Source: Agrococcus sp. Marseille-P2731
Lineage (GTDB): Bacteria > Actinomycetota > Actinomycetes > Actinomycetales > Microbacteriaceae
Assembly: GCF_900117395.1 (NCBI RefSeq)
Contig: NZ_FPEG01000002.1
Span: 248,001-312,000 of the forward strand
Direction of reading: 5' to 3'
Length of the DNA stretch: 64,000 nucleotides
Within the stretch, counting starts at the first letter, position 1, and every line of letters starts with the position of its first letter. Below the pieces are notes generated by a model. The model was not told the origin of the DNA and did no database searches. It saw only the letters and a list, made by a program, of their open reading frames with translations. The position numbers and the translations under genes were made by a program. This document shows, piece by piece, positions 7,703-20,000 of the stretch.

Positions 7703-9388
7703 ATGCCCGACGATCCGCGCACGCGCGCCCGCTACCGGCGCATCGTGCGCTTCGCGGCGGCCCAGCTCGCCCTCCTCTGGTGGTGCGAGGTGGCGCTGCC
7801 GCGCATCGGGCTCGGCGCGCTCGCCGCTCGTGGCCGTGGGGCGCGGCTCCAGCGCCTCGCCCGCCGCTTCCACGCGCTCGCCGCCGACCTCGGCGGCCTC
7901 ATGATCAAGGTCGGCCAGTTCCTCTCGTCGCGACTCGACGTGCTGCCGCCCGAGATCACCGAGGAGCTCGCCGGCCTGCAGGACGAGGTGCCGCCCGTGC
8001 CCTTCGCCGACGTGCGCGCGCTCGCCGAGGCCGAGCTCGGCATGCCGCTCGAGCGGGCCTACGCATGGGTCGACGAGGTGCCGCTCGCGGCCGCATCGCT
8101 CGGGCAGGTGCACCGCGCCCGACTGGTCGACCTCGATGCCGAGCACCTGGGTTCATCGGATGCGGTGGTCAAGGTGCAGCGCCCGGGCATCGGCGCGATC
8201 GTCGACGTCGACCTCACGGCGCTCCGCCGCGTCGGCGGCTGGCTCAGCCGCGTGCGCCTCGTCTCGCGACGCGTGGATGCGCCCGCGCTCGTCGAGGAGT
8301 TCGCGCGCACGAGCCTCGAGGAGATCGACTACCTGCACGAGGCGGCGAGCGCCGAGCGCTTCGCCGCCGCCTTCGCGGGCGACGATCGCGTGCGCGCGCC
8401 AGATGTCGTCTGGGAGCGCACCACGCGCCGCGTGCTGACGCTCGCCGACGTCGCCTCGATCAAGATCACCGACGTGGATGCGCTGCGTGCGGCGGGCATC
8501 GACCCCTCGGCGGTCGCGCACGCCTTCGCCGCGGTGATGTTCGACCAGCTCTTCACCCACAGCTTCTTCCACGCCGACCCGCATCCCGGCAATCTCTTCG
8601 TGACGCCGCTCGGCGGTGCCGCCGGGAGCCGCGATTGGCAGCTGACCTTCATCGACTTCGGGATGATGGGGGAGGTGCCCGCGAGCACGCGCAGCGGGCT
8701 GCGCCGGCTGCTCATCGCCGGCTCGCAGCGCGACGGCGCGGGGCTCGTCTCCGCGATCACCGAGCTCGGCGCACTGCTGCCGACCGCCGACACCGCGGCG
8801 CTCGAGCGCGCGATGACGCAGGCCTTCGCGCGCTTCGGCGGCATGGGGTTCGCCGAGCTCAAGCAGGTCGATCCCCGCGAGTACCGAGCGTTCGCGAGTG
8901 AGTTCGGCGAGGTCATGCGATCCCTGCCGTTCCAGCTGCCGGAGGACCTGCTCCTGATCATCCGCGCCGGCTCGCTCACGTCGGGGGTCTGCAGCGCCCT
9001 CGATCCGAGCTTCAACGTCTGGGACGCGGCAGAGCCCTATGCCGCAGGGCTGCTGCGCGACGAGGCCGGTGGCGTCGCGCGCTCGATCCTCGACGAGGGG
9101 GTCGCCGTCGCACGCATCGCAGCGCGCCTGCCCCGCCGACTCGACGCCCTCGCGACGCGCGTCGAGGAGGGGCGGCTCGAGGTGAGCACGCCGCGGCTGG
9201 CGGCGCGCGTCGACCGCCTGCAGCGGACGATCGGCAGGCTCTCGTCGGCGGTGGTCTTCGCCGGGCTGCTGCTGGCGGGCGCGCTCGTGCGCCCGGACGA
9301 CGTGGTGCTCGGCACCGTGATCATGGTGGGCTCGGCGCTGCCGCTGCTGCAGGCGGGCCTCGGCGCGCTGCTCGATCGGCGGCGCTGA
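7703..9388 (+). CDS. ABC1/AarF/UbiB-family atypical kinase
   Basis: 561-residue protein of the ABC1 (UbiB/ADCK) family. Visible hallmarks are the KxGQ motif (LMIKVGQFLSSR), the Ala-rich nucleotide loop AAASLGQVH, the lysine in VVKVQRPG, the catalytic-loop-like FFHADPHPGNLF and the DFG-like FIDFGMMG. The C-terminus ends in two hydrophobic helices that would anchor it to the membrane. In other bacteria UbiB acts in quinone biosynthesis; in actinobacteria the role is unproven but plausibly concerns menaquinone or isoprenoid lipids. ATG 7703 follows AAGGAGA. Upstream PadR may regulate it (inference). Confidence 0.88.
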   Translation: MPDDPRTRARYRRIVRFAAAQLALLWWCEVALPRIGLGALAARGRGARLQRLARRFHALAADLGGLMIKVGQFLSSRLDVLPPEITEELAGLQDEVPPVPFADVRALAEAELGMPLERAYAWVDEVPLAAASLGQVHRARLVDLDAEHLGSSDAVVKVQRPGIGAIVDVDLTALRRVGGWLSRVRLVSRRVDAPALVEEFARTSLEEIDYLHEAASAERFAAAFAGDDRVRAPDVVWERTTRRVLTLADVASIKITDVDALRAAGIDPSAVAHAFAAVMFDQLFTHSFFHADPHPGNLFVTPLGGAAGSRDWQLTFIDFGMMGEVPASTRSGLRRLLIAGSQRDGAGLVSAITELGALLPTADTAALERAMTQAFARFGGMGFAELKQVDPREYRAFASEFGEVMRSLPFQLPEDLLLIIRAGSLTSGVCSALDPSFNVWDAAEPYAAGLLRDEAGGVARSILDEGVAVARIAARLPRRLDALATRVEEGRLEVSTPRLAARVDRLQRTIGRLSSAVVFAGLLLAGALVRPDDVVLGTVIMVGSALPLLQAGLGALLDRRR

Positions 9389-9406
9389 GCGCGAGCGGCG
9401 ACGCGC

Positions 9407-10252
9407 TCAGCCGGCGAACGCGCGCACGGGCATGCCCGTGACACCGGGCTCGACGACGAAGAGCGCACCCGACTCGGGCTCGGCCTCGACGTCGATGTCC
9501 TCCTGCGAGGTGGTGATGAAGAGCCGATCGAGGTCGTCGCCGCCGAACGTGCAGGCGGTCACCTTCGTCACCGGCAGCTCGACGCGACCGTCGAGCACGC
9601 CGTCGGGCCGGTATCGCAGCACCGCGCCGCCGTTCGCGACCGCGACCCAGACGCATCCCTCGGCATCGACCGTGAGCCCGTCGGGCGCGCCGTCATCGGG
9701 GAGCGTCGCGAAGGCGCGGCGACCGGTCAGGCCCCGCCGCGCGTCGTAGTCGAAGACCGCGATCGCGCCCGTCTCGGTGTCGTCGTAGTAGGCGAGCGAA
9801 CCGTCAGGGCTCCACTCGAGGCCGTTCGAGATCGTGACGCCCGCGAGCACCCGCTCGACCTCGCCCAGCGGATCCAGGCGGTAGAGGGATGCGGCGCCCT
9901 TGGTCTGGTCGTAGGCCATCGAGCCGCAGTAGAACCGACCGTCGGGGTCACACCCGCCCTCGTTCATGCGCACCGTCGGCGACGACCACAGCTCCCGGAG
10001 CGCCCGCACGGAGCCGTCGGGCTCCTCGAGCGCGAAGCCGCGCTCGACGCCGATGACCGCTCCGCCGCCGAGTCGAGGCCGCACCGCCGCCGCGACCGTG
10101 CCGACGTGCCGGCGCTCGACGCGACCGCCCTCGCCGAACGAGAGGATGTCGCCGGCGAGCATGTCGACCCAGCGCAGGCCGCCCCAGCCCTCGGACCAGC
10201 AGGGGCCCTCACCGTGATAGGCGATCGGGTCGGTGATCTGCTCGGCGCGCAT
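9407..10252 (-). CDS. SMP-30/gluconolactonase/LRE-family protein
   Basis: 281-residue six-bladed beta-propeller hydrolase. The N-terminal YHGEGPCW holds the metal-ligand Glu, ISNGLEWSPDG the ligand Asn, and PDGLTVDAEGCVWVA the catalytic/ligand Asp of the SMP-30 family, which hydrolyses sugar lactones with a divalent metal. The C-terminus DRLFITTSQ...GVTGMPVRAF is also typical. ATG 10252 lies only seven bases after the stop of the GH13 gene, so the two are probably one operon and may act on the same sugar route. No signal peptide. Confidence 0.87.
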   Translation of the reverse strand: MRAEQITDPIAYHGEGPCWSEGWGGLRWVDMLAGDILSFGEGGRVERRHVGTVAAAVRPRLGGGAVIGVERGFALEEPDGSVRALRELWSSPTVRMNEGGCDPDGRFYCGSMAYDQTKGAASLYRLDPLGEVERVLAGVTISNGLEWSPDGSLAYYDDTETGAIAVFDYDARRGLTGRRAFATLPDDGAPDGLTVDAEGCVWVAVANGGAVLRYRPDGVLDGRVELPVTKVTACTFGGDDLDRLFITTSQEDIDVEAEPESGALFVVEPGVTGMPVRAFAG

Positions 10253-10259
10253 CCCCGGG

Positions 10260-12482
<2,223 letters not shown>

Positions 12483-12506
12483 GCCTGCAGTCCTATCACG
12501 CCCGCG

Positions 12507-12538
12507 CCCGCTGCCGGTGTGCACCGGGCCGGTGCGGG
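12507..12538 (-). terminator. Nested hairpin between protease and GH13 genes
   Basis: CCCGC (12507-12511) pairs with GCGGG (12534-12538), enclosing an inner CCGGT/ACCGG hairpin. It sits just downstream of the stop of the cell-wall-binding protease (12544). No T-tract is present, so termination is only suggested. Confidence 0.35.
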
Positions 12539-12543
12539 CTGGG

Positions 12544-15000
12544 TCAGCAGAGCTCGCGGCGGGTGATGTCGTGCGACAGGGTGGTCTGGCTGCCGAGCAG
12601 CCAGACCCCGGGGCCGCCGAGCCGCGTGTGGGCGTCGAGGATGTGCGGCGACAGGCAGGTGCTCGGCGTGAGGTAGAGCGGGGCGCCGCGCATGCCCGCC
12701 ACGGCGCCCGCCGCGAGCGCATCGGGGAAGTCCTGGCCGCTCGCGACGTAGAGCGCCGGAGGCGTGGCACCGAAGGCGCGGTTCACGAGCGCTGCGGTCT
12801 CGTAGCGGTTGCTGCCCTGGATGCGCGTGAGCGTGCGGCCCTCGCGCAGCGCCTCGCTCTGCTCGGCGCTGACGCTCGGGAGCCCGCCGACCAGGATCAC
12901 GCGGCTCGTGCCGAGGGTGTCGAGCACCCCGAGCGTCGCCGGGTCGGCCGCCCGGCCCGCGAGGCCGTTCACGATGAGCACGGGTGCCGCAGCGCGCGCG
13001 GCCGCTGGGGCAGAGGCGAGCGCGTCGGCGAACAGGCGGCCGCTCGCGACATACGCGGTCGGCGCGCCGTCGGGGAAGGCGAACGCTGCGATGGCGGCAC
13101 TGGTCTCGTAGCGGTTCGCGCCGCCCAGGCGCCGCACCGGCGCGATCTCCGCGAGCTCCTCCTCGACCGCCGCCGAGACCGACGCGGTGCTGCCGGTCAG
13201 CACGATGCGCGTGGGGCGCAGCCGCTCGAGCTCTGCCCTCGTCGCATCGGGCAGCCAGCCGTTCGCGGTCAGCAGCAGCGGAGCGCGGCGGTGCGCGGCA
13301 GCCGCCCCGGCGCCGAGCGCGTCGGCGAAGCCCTGGCCGCTCGCGACCCACACCTCGGTCGCGCCGCTCGGGTGGCCCTGGCGGGAGACCAGCGCCGCGG
13401 TGTCGAAGCGATTGACGCCGGCCAGGCGGGAGGGTGTCGGCATGGTGAGCGAGGCGTCGGTCATGATCGTCGCGCCGCTGGCCCGCAGGGCGGTCTCCAT
13501 GTCGACCCAGCTGCACCGGTTGATGCCCACGTCGTAGCCGGAGGCGGAGATGATGCCGAGCGCGAAGACGCCGCCCTCGGGGCGTGCCCGGAAGGCGGGC
13601 CCGCCGCTGTCACCCGGCAGGCACGCGTAGCCGGCGCTCGTCGCCGGCGCGCTCGACGTCGCGCGGTAGATCGAGCAGGCCCAGTAGCCGAAGTCGAAGC
13701 AGCCCGCGGGCTCCGACGTGCGGGTCGCGGTGCGCTCGCCCTGGCGCGCGCCCGAGAAGTCGACGCGCTGGCCGGGACCGATCAGCGTGGCACCGTGCAC
13801 GGGCGCCTCGCCGGAGCCCAGGCAGGCACTGCCGCGCCACATCGTCGGCCGCGCGGCGGCCGTGCGGATGACCATCGTGTCGATCCGGCTCGAGCTCGTC
13901 AGGAGGTTCTGCGAGACGGTGCCGATGGGTGCGCCGCTGCCCGTGCCGCAGAGCGCCGAGGCGTGGCCGCTCACGACGGCCATGCCGTTGCCGCCGCTGC
14001 GGCCGGGGCAGTGGCCGGCGCTCATGACGGCGGGGGCGCCGTCGGCTAGGCGGACCGCGAAGCCCGTCGTGCAGGCGAGGCCCAGGAGGCCGCCGCCTGC
14101 GCCGACGCGCACGGCGTTGCCGCCACCCCAGCCGTCGGTGTCGTGCAGGCGGCTGACGGCGGTGTCGGCGCGGTCGGCGATGAGCTCGATCGGCACCGCG
14201 AGCGCCTCGAGGCCGAGCGCGGTGACGAGCTCGGCGGCGGCCGGCGCTGCGGCCTCGCCCTCGGTGGCCTCCGGCAGTCGCTGGATCGAGCCGCGCGCAG
14301 CGGGCGCCTGCCGCGCGAGCGTCGCGGCGTCGACCCCGATGCGCAGCGAGCCCGCGCGGTGGTCGATGGCTGCCGAGACGACGCCCTCGGCGGCCCCCGT
14401 CGTGGCGAGCACGCGGTCGAGGCTGTCGCAGAGGACCCGCAGCGGCTGCTCGGCACGCCCCACGACCACGACGTCGGCTGCCTGCACGAGACCGCGCGCG
14501 TCGGCGGGGAGCGCCGGCATGACGGCCGCTGCGAGGCGAGCGGCAGCGCCCGGCTGCGTCTCGACGACGTCGAGGCCCACGACCTCGCCGGCGGCGTCGT
14601 GGCGAGGCTCGGCACCGGCCAGCTCGCTCTCCCCGGCGGTGAGCAGCGCATGCTGGAGCGTGCGCATCGCGGCGGTCCGCGCGACGGCGGGGTCGCCGGC
14701 GGGATCCACGTCGACGGGCACGATCGCCGAGCGCATCAGGCACGCGTCGATCGCGGTCGGCGTCGATGCCGCGGGCGCGGCTGCGCCGATCTCGGCAGCG
14801 GTGCCGGTCGACGCCGACGCGCTCGGCAGCGGCGCCACGAGCAGGCTGCCGAGCACGGCGGCTGCGCTGACCAGCGCCAGCGCTGCCTGCCTCCAGGGCG
14901 ATCGGGAGTGCCCGGACAGCACGGGCGAGGCAGGGCGCTCGGGCACCGCAGGGCGCTCGGGCACCGCAGGGCGCCCGGGCAGGGCGGGTCGCACGGGCAT
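12544..15000 (-). CDS. Secreted trypsin-like serine protease with type-2 cell-wall-binding repeats
   Basis: 818-residue exported protein. A Pro/Arg-rich head with PERPAV repeats precedes a signal-peptide helix (about residues 42-66, ending PSASAS). A chymotrypsin-fold domain carries His330 (SAGHC), a likely Asp in SRIDTMVIR and Ser465 in GDSGGP, with several cysteine pairs. From about residue 520 three CW_binding_2 (PF04122-type) repeats follow, each with NR(F/Y)(D/E)TAA and (V/A)SG..F(A/P)DALAA signatures, which bind cell-wall polymers. It probably acts at the cell surface. ATG 15000 has GAGGAG upstream. The protease-plus-repeats combination suggests a wall-anchored processing enzyme. Confidence 0.85.
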   Translation of the reverse strand: MPVRPALPGRPAVPERPAVPERPASPVLSGHSRSPWRQAALALVSAAAVLGSLLVAPLPSASASTGTAAEIGAAAPAASTPTAIDACLMRSAIVPVDVDPAGDPAVARTAAMRTLQHALLTAGESELAGAEPRHDAAGEVVGLDVVETQPGAAARLAAAVMPALPADARGLVQAADVVVVGRAEQPLRVLCDSLDRVLATTGAAEGVVSAAIDHRAGSLRIGVDAATLARQAPAARGSIQRLPEATEGEAAAPAAAELVTALGLEALAVPIELIADRADTAVSRLHDTDGWGGGNAVRVGAGGGLLGLACTTGFAVRLADGAPAVMSAGHCPGRSGGNGMAVVSGHASALCGTGSGAPIGTVSQNLLTSSSRIDTMVIRTAAARPTMWRGSACLGSGEAPVHGATLIGPGQRVDFSGARQGERTATRTSEPAGCFDFGYWACSIYRATSSAPATSAGYACLPGDSGGPAFRARPEGGVFALGIISASGYDVGINRCSWVDMETALRASGATIMTDASLTMPTPSRLAGVNRFDTAALVSRQGHPSGATEVWVASGQGFADALGAGAAAAHRRAPLLLTANGWLPDATRAELERLRPTRIVLTGSTASVSAAVEEELAEIAPVRRLGGANRYETSAAIAAFAFPDGAPTAYVASGRLFADALASAPAAARAAAPVLIVNGLAGRAADPATLGVLDTLGTSRVILVGGLPSVSAEQSEALREGRTLTRIQGSNRYETAALVNRAFGATPPALYVASGQDFPDALAAGAVAGMRGAPLYLTPSTCLSPHILDAHTRLGGPGVWLLGSQTTLSHDITRRELC

Positions 15001-15154
15001 CGTGACTCCTCTGTGCGCGCACTCCACCGTGCAGCGCTGCGTCCGCAGGTTACCCGCCAGCGGCGATCGACCGTGGGGGCAGCGGTCGCGCTGTGGAGAA
15101 CGTTGCGAAACCGATACCGGCGCCAGCGCGGCGGCCCGATGCCAGACTTGGCCC

Positions 15155-15727
15155 ATGCGGGTGGCGGATGCGGTGGTCGCGCACGTGCGCGGAGACCGAT
15201 CGGCGGCGCACGACGCGCTGCGCGCGATCGTCGCCCAGCTCGCGGGCGTCGACGACGCATCCGCCGTCGTCATCGCGCAGCGCTGCCCCGACTGCGGCGG
15301 CGCGCACGGGCGACCGGTCGTCATGGCGCCGGCGGCCGCGCGGGGCATCGGCGTCTCGCTCTCGCACGTCGGCCCTGCGAGCGGGGCGCGGCACGTGGTC
15401 GCGGCCGCGCGGGGGCTGCGCGTCGGCATCGACGCCGAGCCGCGCGAGGCGCCGGCAGCGCGCGTCGAAGCGCTGCGGGCGCTGCTCACCGGCCCCGCGG
15501 ACCCGCTGCGCCGCTGGACCCAGGTCGAGGCGGTGCTGAAGGCGGACGGGCGGGGGCTGCGCGTCGACCCGGCCGCGGTGCTGCTCGAGTCGACCGGCGA
15601 CGGCCTGACCGCATCCGCGCCCGGCAGCGCACGGCGCTACGCCGTGCACGACGTCGTGCTCGAGGGCGATGCGCTGGCCGAGGCCGGTCTGGTCGTCAGC
15701 CTGGCGCTCGAGGTGCAGCGCCGCTGA
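15155..15727 (+). CDS. 4'-phosphopantetheinyl transferase superfamily protein
   Basis: 190-residue Sfp-like transferase. Mg/CoA-binding residues are visible as GIDAEP (D93, E95) and WTQVEAVLKADGRGL (E125, K129), with VSLSH (residues 67-71) matching the family's substrate-side motif and CGGAHGRP near residue 47 the N-terminal motif. It attaches phosphopantetheine to the serine of a carrier protein. The NRPS at 17094-21062 has such a carrier domain, and this gene converges on the NRPS-M1 pair, so it is the likely activating enzyme (inference). Leaderless: CAGACT lies six bases before ATG 15155. Shorter than canonical Sfp (about 220 residues). Confidence 0.75.
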   Translation: MRVADAVVAHVRGDRSAAHDALRAIVAQLAGVDDASAVVIAQRCPDCGGAHGRPVVMAPAAARGIGVSLSHVGPASGARHVVAAARGLRVGIDAEPREAPAARVEALRALLTGPADPLRRWTQVEAVLKADGRGLRVDPAAVLLESTGDGLTASAPGSARRYAVHDVVLEGDALAEAGLVVSLALEVQRR

Positions 15728-15735
15728 GCGCCCGG

Positions 15736-17097
15736 TCAGCGCGCGCGGCGCGCGCGCCGGCCGCCCGTGCGCGCGCCTGCGGCCGGCAGCGGCGGCAACG
15801 CGGTCTCGAGCAGCCAGGCGTCGAACAGCGCGTCGAGCGGCTCTGCGGCAACCTTGGCGGCGAGCGCGCGGAAGTCGGCGGTCGTCACGGTCGAGTGGGG
15901 GTGCAGCGCCGTCCAATCGTGGAGCAGCCCGAAGAACCGCACGTCGCCGAGCGTGAGCCGCAGCGCGTGCACGAGCAGCGCGCCCCGCTTGTACACGCGG
16001 TCGTCGAACATCAGCGTCGGGCCGGGGTCGCCGAGCACGAGGTCCTGCGGCAGGCGTCGCAGCCGCTGGTGGTGCTCGCGGGCGAGCGCATCGGTCGTCC
16101 CGGTGCCCGCGGCCTCTGCCCAGAGCCACTCGGCATAGCAGGCCAGGCCCTCGTTGAGCCAGATGTGCTGCCAGCCGGCCAGCCCCACGCTGTTGCCGAA
16201 CCACTGGTGCGCGAGCTCGTGGGCGATGAGCCGCTCCTCGCCGCCCCTGCCGTCGATGAGGTTGGCGCCGAAGACGGCGCCAGCGAGCGACTCGAGCGGG
16301 ATCTCGAGGTCGTCTGCCGTCACGACCACCGTGTAGTCGTCGAAGGGGTAGGGGCCGAAGCGCTCGACGAAGCAGGCGAGCATGCGCGGCAGCGGATCGA
16401 GGTCGGCGCGCACGCGGTGCTCGAGCGCCGCCGGGTAGTAGGCGATGACCGGCACCTGCGCGTCGGTCGTCGCGCTGCGCATGTAGCGGCCGATCTGCAC
16501 GGTGGTCAGGTAGGTCGCGGCGGGCGTGCGGCACTCGAAGGTGCGGGTCTTGCGGCCCGACCGCGTCGACTCCTCGATGAGCGCTCCGGTCGCGACGACC
16601 CGGTAGCCCTGCTCGGTGGTGACGCGGATGCGGTAGGTCGCCTTGTCGCTCGGGCGGTCGTTGCAGGGGTACCAGGTGGGGGCGCCGGTCGGCTGCGAGG
16701 CGACGATGGCACCGTCCTCCAGCTCCTCCCAGCCGACGAGGCCCCAGGGCGTGCGGCGCGGCGCGGGGGTGCCGGCGTAGGCGATCTCGAGCTCGAACGC
16801 CTGGCCTGCCGCGATGGGAGCGGACGGGCGCACGACGAGCCTGCCGGGGCGCTGGGCGTGCGCGGTGCGCCGCTCGCCGTCGAGCGAGACCTTGCTGACG
16901 CGCAGGCCGACGAGGTCGAGCGAGATCTCGGTGAGCTCGTGCGCGGCCCGGCCCGAGATGCGCGCGACGGCGTCGAGGCGGTTGCTCGCCATGCGGTACT
17001 GCAGCTCGAGGTCGTAGTGCCGGGCGCTCCAGGCGAGGTCGCCGGAGCCGGGTGCGTAGGGCTCGCCACCGCGGGGCGCGCCCTTCGACGGGCTCAC
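15736..17097 (-). CDS. M1-family zinc aminopeptidase
   Basis: 453-residue metallopeptidase of the PepN-like M1 family. HELAHQW (H293, E294, H297) and NEGLA (E316) give the exact HExxH-x18-E zinc motif; the usual GAMEN exopeptidase motif is degenerate (IPLESLAGAVFG), as in other short actinobacterial members. There is no signal peptide; the C-terminus is basic (GGRRARRAR). Its GTG start overlaps the TGA of the NRPS gene (17094-17097), so translation is coupled. Zinc aminopeptidases are known partners of epsilon-poly-lysine synthetase in Streptomyces, where they degrade the product, so a similar role is likely here (inference). Confidence 0.85.
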   Translation of the reverse strand: MSPSKGAPRGGEPYAPGSGDLAWSARHYDLELQYRMASNRLDAVARISGRAAHELTEISLDLVGLRVSKVSLDGERRTAHAQRPGRLVVRPSAPIAAGQAFELEIAYAGTPAPRRTPWGLVGWEELEDGAIVASQPTGAPTWYPCNDRPSDKATYRIRVTTEQGYRVVATGALIEESTRSGRKTRTFECRTPAATYLTTVQIGRYMRSATTDAQVPVIAYYPAALEHRVRADLDPLPRMLACFVERFGPYPFDDYTVVVTADDLEIPLESLAGAVFGANLIDGRGGEERLIAHELAHQWFGNSVGLAGWQHIWLNEGLACYAEWLWAEAAGTGTTDALAREHHQRLRRLPQDLVLGDPGPTLMFDDRVYKRGALLVHALRLTLGDVRFFGLLHDWTALHPHSTVTTADFRALAAKVAAEPLDALFDAWLLETALPPLPAAGARTGGRRARRAR

Positions 17098-20000
17098 GTG
17101 CTCACCGCGTGGTAGTCGGCGACGGTGACCTCGCGCCACGGGCCGATCGGGTTGCCGCTCCACCGGCTGCGGTCGGGGACGAGCTCGCCGCGCATCACGA
17201 GCGACGCCGGGCCGACGGTCGCGTGCTCGCCGATGCGCGCTGCCGGCAGGATCACGCTGTGCGGCCCGAGGGTCGCGCCGCGCTCGAGCTCGACCGTGTC
17301 GATCGACATGATGCGGTCGTGGAAGAGGTGGGTCTGCACGACGCAGCCGCGGTTCACGGCGGATGCGTCGGCGAGCGTCACGAGGTCGGCCTCCGGCAGC
17401 CAGTAGCTCTCGCACCAGACGCCGTGGCCGATGCGCGCGCCGAGGCTGCGCAGCCACCAGACGAGCGCGGGCGTGCCGGCCGCCGACTGCGCGAACCACG
17501 GGGCCGCGACCATCTCGGTGAAGGTGTCCGCGACTTCGCTCCGCCACACGAACGAGGACCACAGCGGTGTGTCGCCCGCCTTGATGCGGCCGATCAGCAG
17601 CCACTTCGCGGCCGTGCTGATGCCGGCGGCGATGGCGCCGGCGCCGAGCATCACGACGCCGCTCAGGAGCACCGCTGCCAGGCCGCCCCAGGCATCCACG
17701 ATCCAGAGCAGCGCGCCCATCACGCCGATGCCGATGCCGACGGTGACGAGCACGGGCACGATGCGGCCGAGCTCCCACAGGGCGCGGGCGATGCGCAGCC
17801 ACGGCGAGGGGGCGTAGGTGCGCGCCGCGTCGACCTCGACCGGCGTGCGGCGCAGGCGCACGGGGGGCGAGCCCAGCCACGACGAGCCCTTCTTCGCCTT
17901 CCGCGGCGCTGCCGAGAGCACCGCGACGAGCGCGTCGTTCGGGATGCGGTTGCCGGCGCTGGCCATGCCGGAGTTGCCGAGGAAGGCGCGCTCGCCGATC
18001 TCGGCGTGGGCGATGCGCACCCATCCGCCGCCGAGCTCGTAGGAGGCGACCAGTGTGTCGTCGGCGAGGAACGCGCCGGTGTGGACCGTCGTCATCTTCG
18101 GGATGAGCAGCACGGTCGAGATCTCGGCGTCGCGCCCGACGCGGGCGCCGAGCAGGCGCAGCCACGCCGGTGTCGCGAGCGAGGCGTAGAGCGGGAACAG
18201 GATCGTGCGCGAGAGGTCGAGCAGGCGCTCGGTCGCCCACACGCGCCAGCCGCTCGCGCTGTGCACCGGGAAGACGCCGGCGGTCAGGCCGACCGCGAGC
18301 AGCCGCACGACGAGCACGATGAGCCCGGCGAGCACGACGCCCGCGACGAGCGTCGCCGGCACGAGCGCAGCGAGCGAGCGCAGCGCTGCCTCGCCCAGGT
18401 CGTCGGCTCCGCGGATGCCGGCGGCGAGCACCGCGGCGCCCGCGAGCAGCGCGAGCAGGGGGATGAGCGAGAGCGCGATCGCGGAGAGCCCGTAGGCCCA
18501 GGCCCACTGCCTCGAGCGCGCCGGGCGCTCCTCAGGCCACCACGACCTCGCCGAGCCGACGCGGCGGGCGGGGGAGCCGGACCAGCGCTCACCGGAGCGC
18601 ACGCGCCCGAAGACGGCAGAGCCGGGCTCGACCACGGCGCCCTTGCCGATGCGGGTGCCGGGCGCGAGCGTCGAGCGCGCCCCGACGGCGCTGCGGGCGC
18701 CGATGCGGATCGCGCCGACGCGCACGAGGTCGCCGTCGATCCAGTAGCCGGTGAGGTCGACCTCCGGCTCGATCGAGGCGCCCCGACCGACGCGCAGCAT
18801 GCCGGTCACGGGCGGCACCGAGTGCAGGTCGACGTCGTCGCCGATGCGTGCGCCGAGCGCCCTGGCGTAGAGGGTGACCCAAGGCGCGCCCGCCAGGCTG
18901 ACGGCGCCCGCCTGCTGCGCGACCTGCTCGGCGAGCCACAGCCGCAGGTGCACGCTGCCGCCGCGCGGGTAGTCGCCCGCCTGCAGGCCGGCGAGCAGCG
19001 TGCGGGCGGCGACGACGGCGATCGCCATCCGGCCGAAGGGTGTCGCGAAGAGCGCGAGGCCGGCGACGAGCACGAGCGGATGCGCGCTCGGCAGCGCGTC
19101 GAAGCCGCTCCACGCCTGCAGCAGCGTCGAGGCGGTGAGCGCCGCGAGCAGCCAGCGCATGCCGCTCAGGATGAACAGCGGCACGCCGAGCAGCGTCTGG
19201 ATCCACTGCGTGTTGCGCGGCGTGCGCACGATCTCGTGCGTCGATGCCAGGCCGCGCGCGGCGGTCGTGGTCCGTGCCGCGAGCGCTGCCGCCATGGCGC
19301 CCAGGCGCGGGTAGGCGTAGATGTCGGCGACCGTGAACTCCGGGTCGCGCTGGCGGATGCGCGTCACGAGCTGCGCCGCGGCGAGCGAGCCGCCGCCGAG
19401 GGCGAAGAAGTCGTCGTCCTCGTCCGTGGCCGGGAGCCCGAGCACCGCCTGCCAGTCGGCGGCGAGCGACGTCAGCCCCGGGGCGCCGGAGTCGTCGTCG
19501 AACGCGCCCTGCTCCTCGAGCGGCCACGGCAGCGCCCGCTTGTCGACCTTGCCGGAGGTGCGCACCGGCAGCTCCGGCAGCAGCGCGAGCACGGGCACGA
19601 TCGCGGCGGGCAGCGCCTCGCGTAGCCGCTCGTTCGCCGCCTGGCGGTCGAACCCGGCCACGTCGCAGCCGAGGTATCCCACCAGCACCTGGTTGCCCGC
19701 ATCCGTCTGCTGCACGACGACGGCCGCAGCCCGCACGCCCGGCAGCGCGCTCAGCGCCGCCTCGATCTCGCCCAGCTCGATGCGGCGCCCGCCGACCTTC
19801 ACCTGGTCGTCGGCGCGGCCGGCGAAGAAGAGGCCGTCGCGATCGAAGCGCACCAGGTCGCCGGAGCGATACGCGCGCTGCCAGCCGAGGGAGGGGAGCG
19901 GGGCGTACTTCTCGGCGTCCTTCGCGGGATCCAGGTAGCGCGCGAGCCCGACGCCGCCGATGATGAGCTCGCCCGTCTCGCCGTCGGCGACGGGCGCGCC

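Noticed and set aside
14899..15000. Short tandem repeat GGGCACCGCAGGGCGCTC
   Set aside because: Encodes the PERPAV repeats at the protease N-terminus; two or three imperfect copies inside a gene, not a CRISPR or mobile-element repeat.
14143..17115. 990-codon open frame on the plus strand
   Set aside because: Passes in the wrong frame through the protease, PPTase and M1 genes; composition is typical of antisense shadows.
17052..19625. 857-codon open frame antisense to the NRPS
   Set aside because: His/Arg/Glu-rich without motifs; NRPS core motifs on the other strand are intact.
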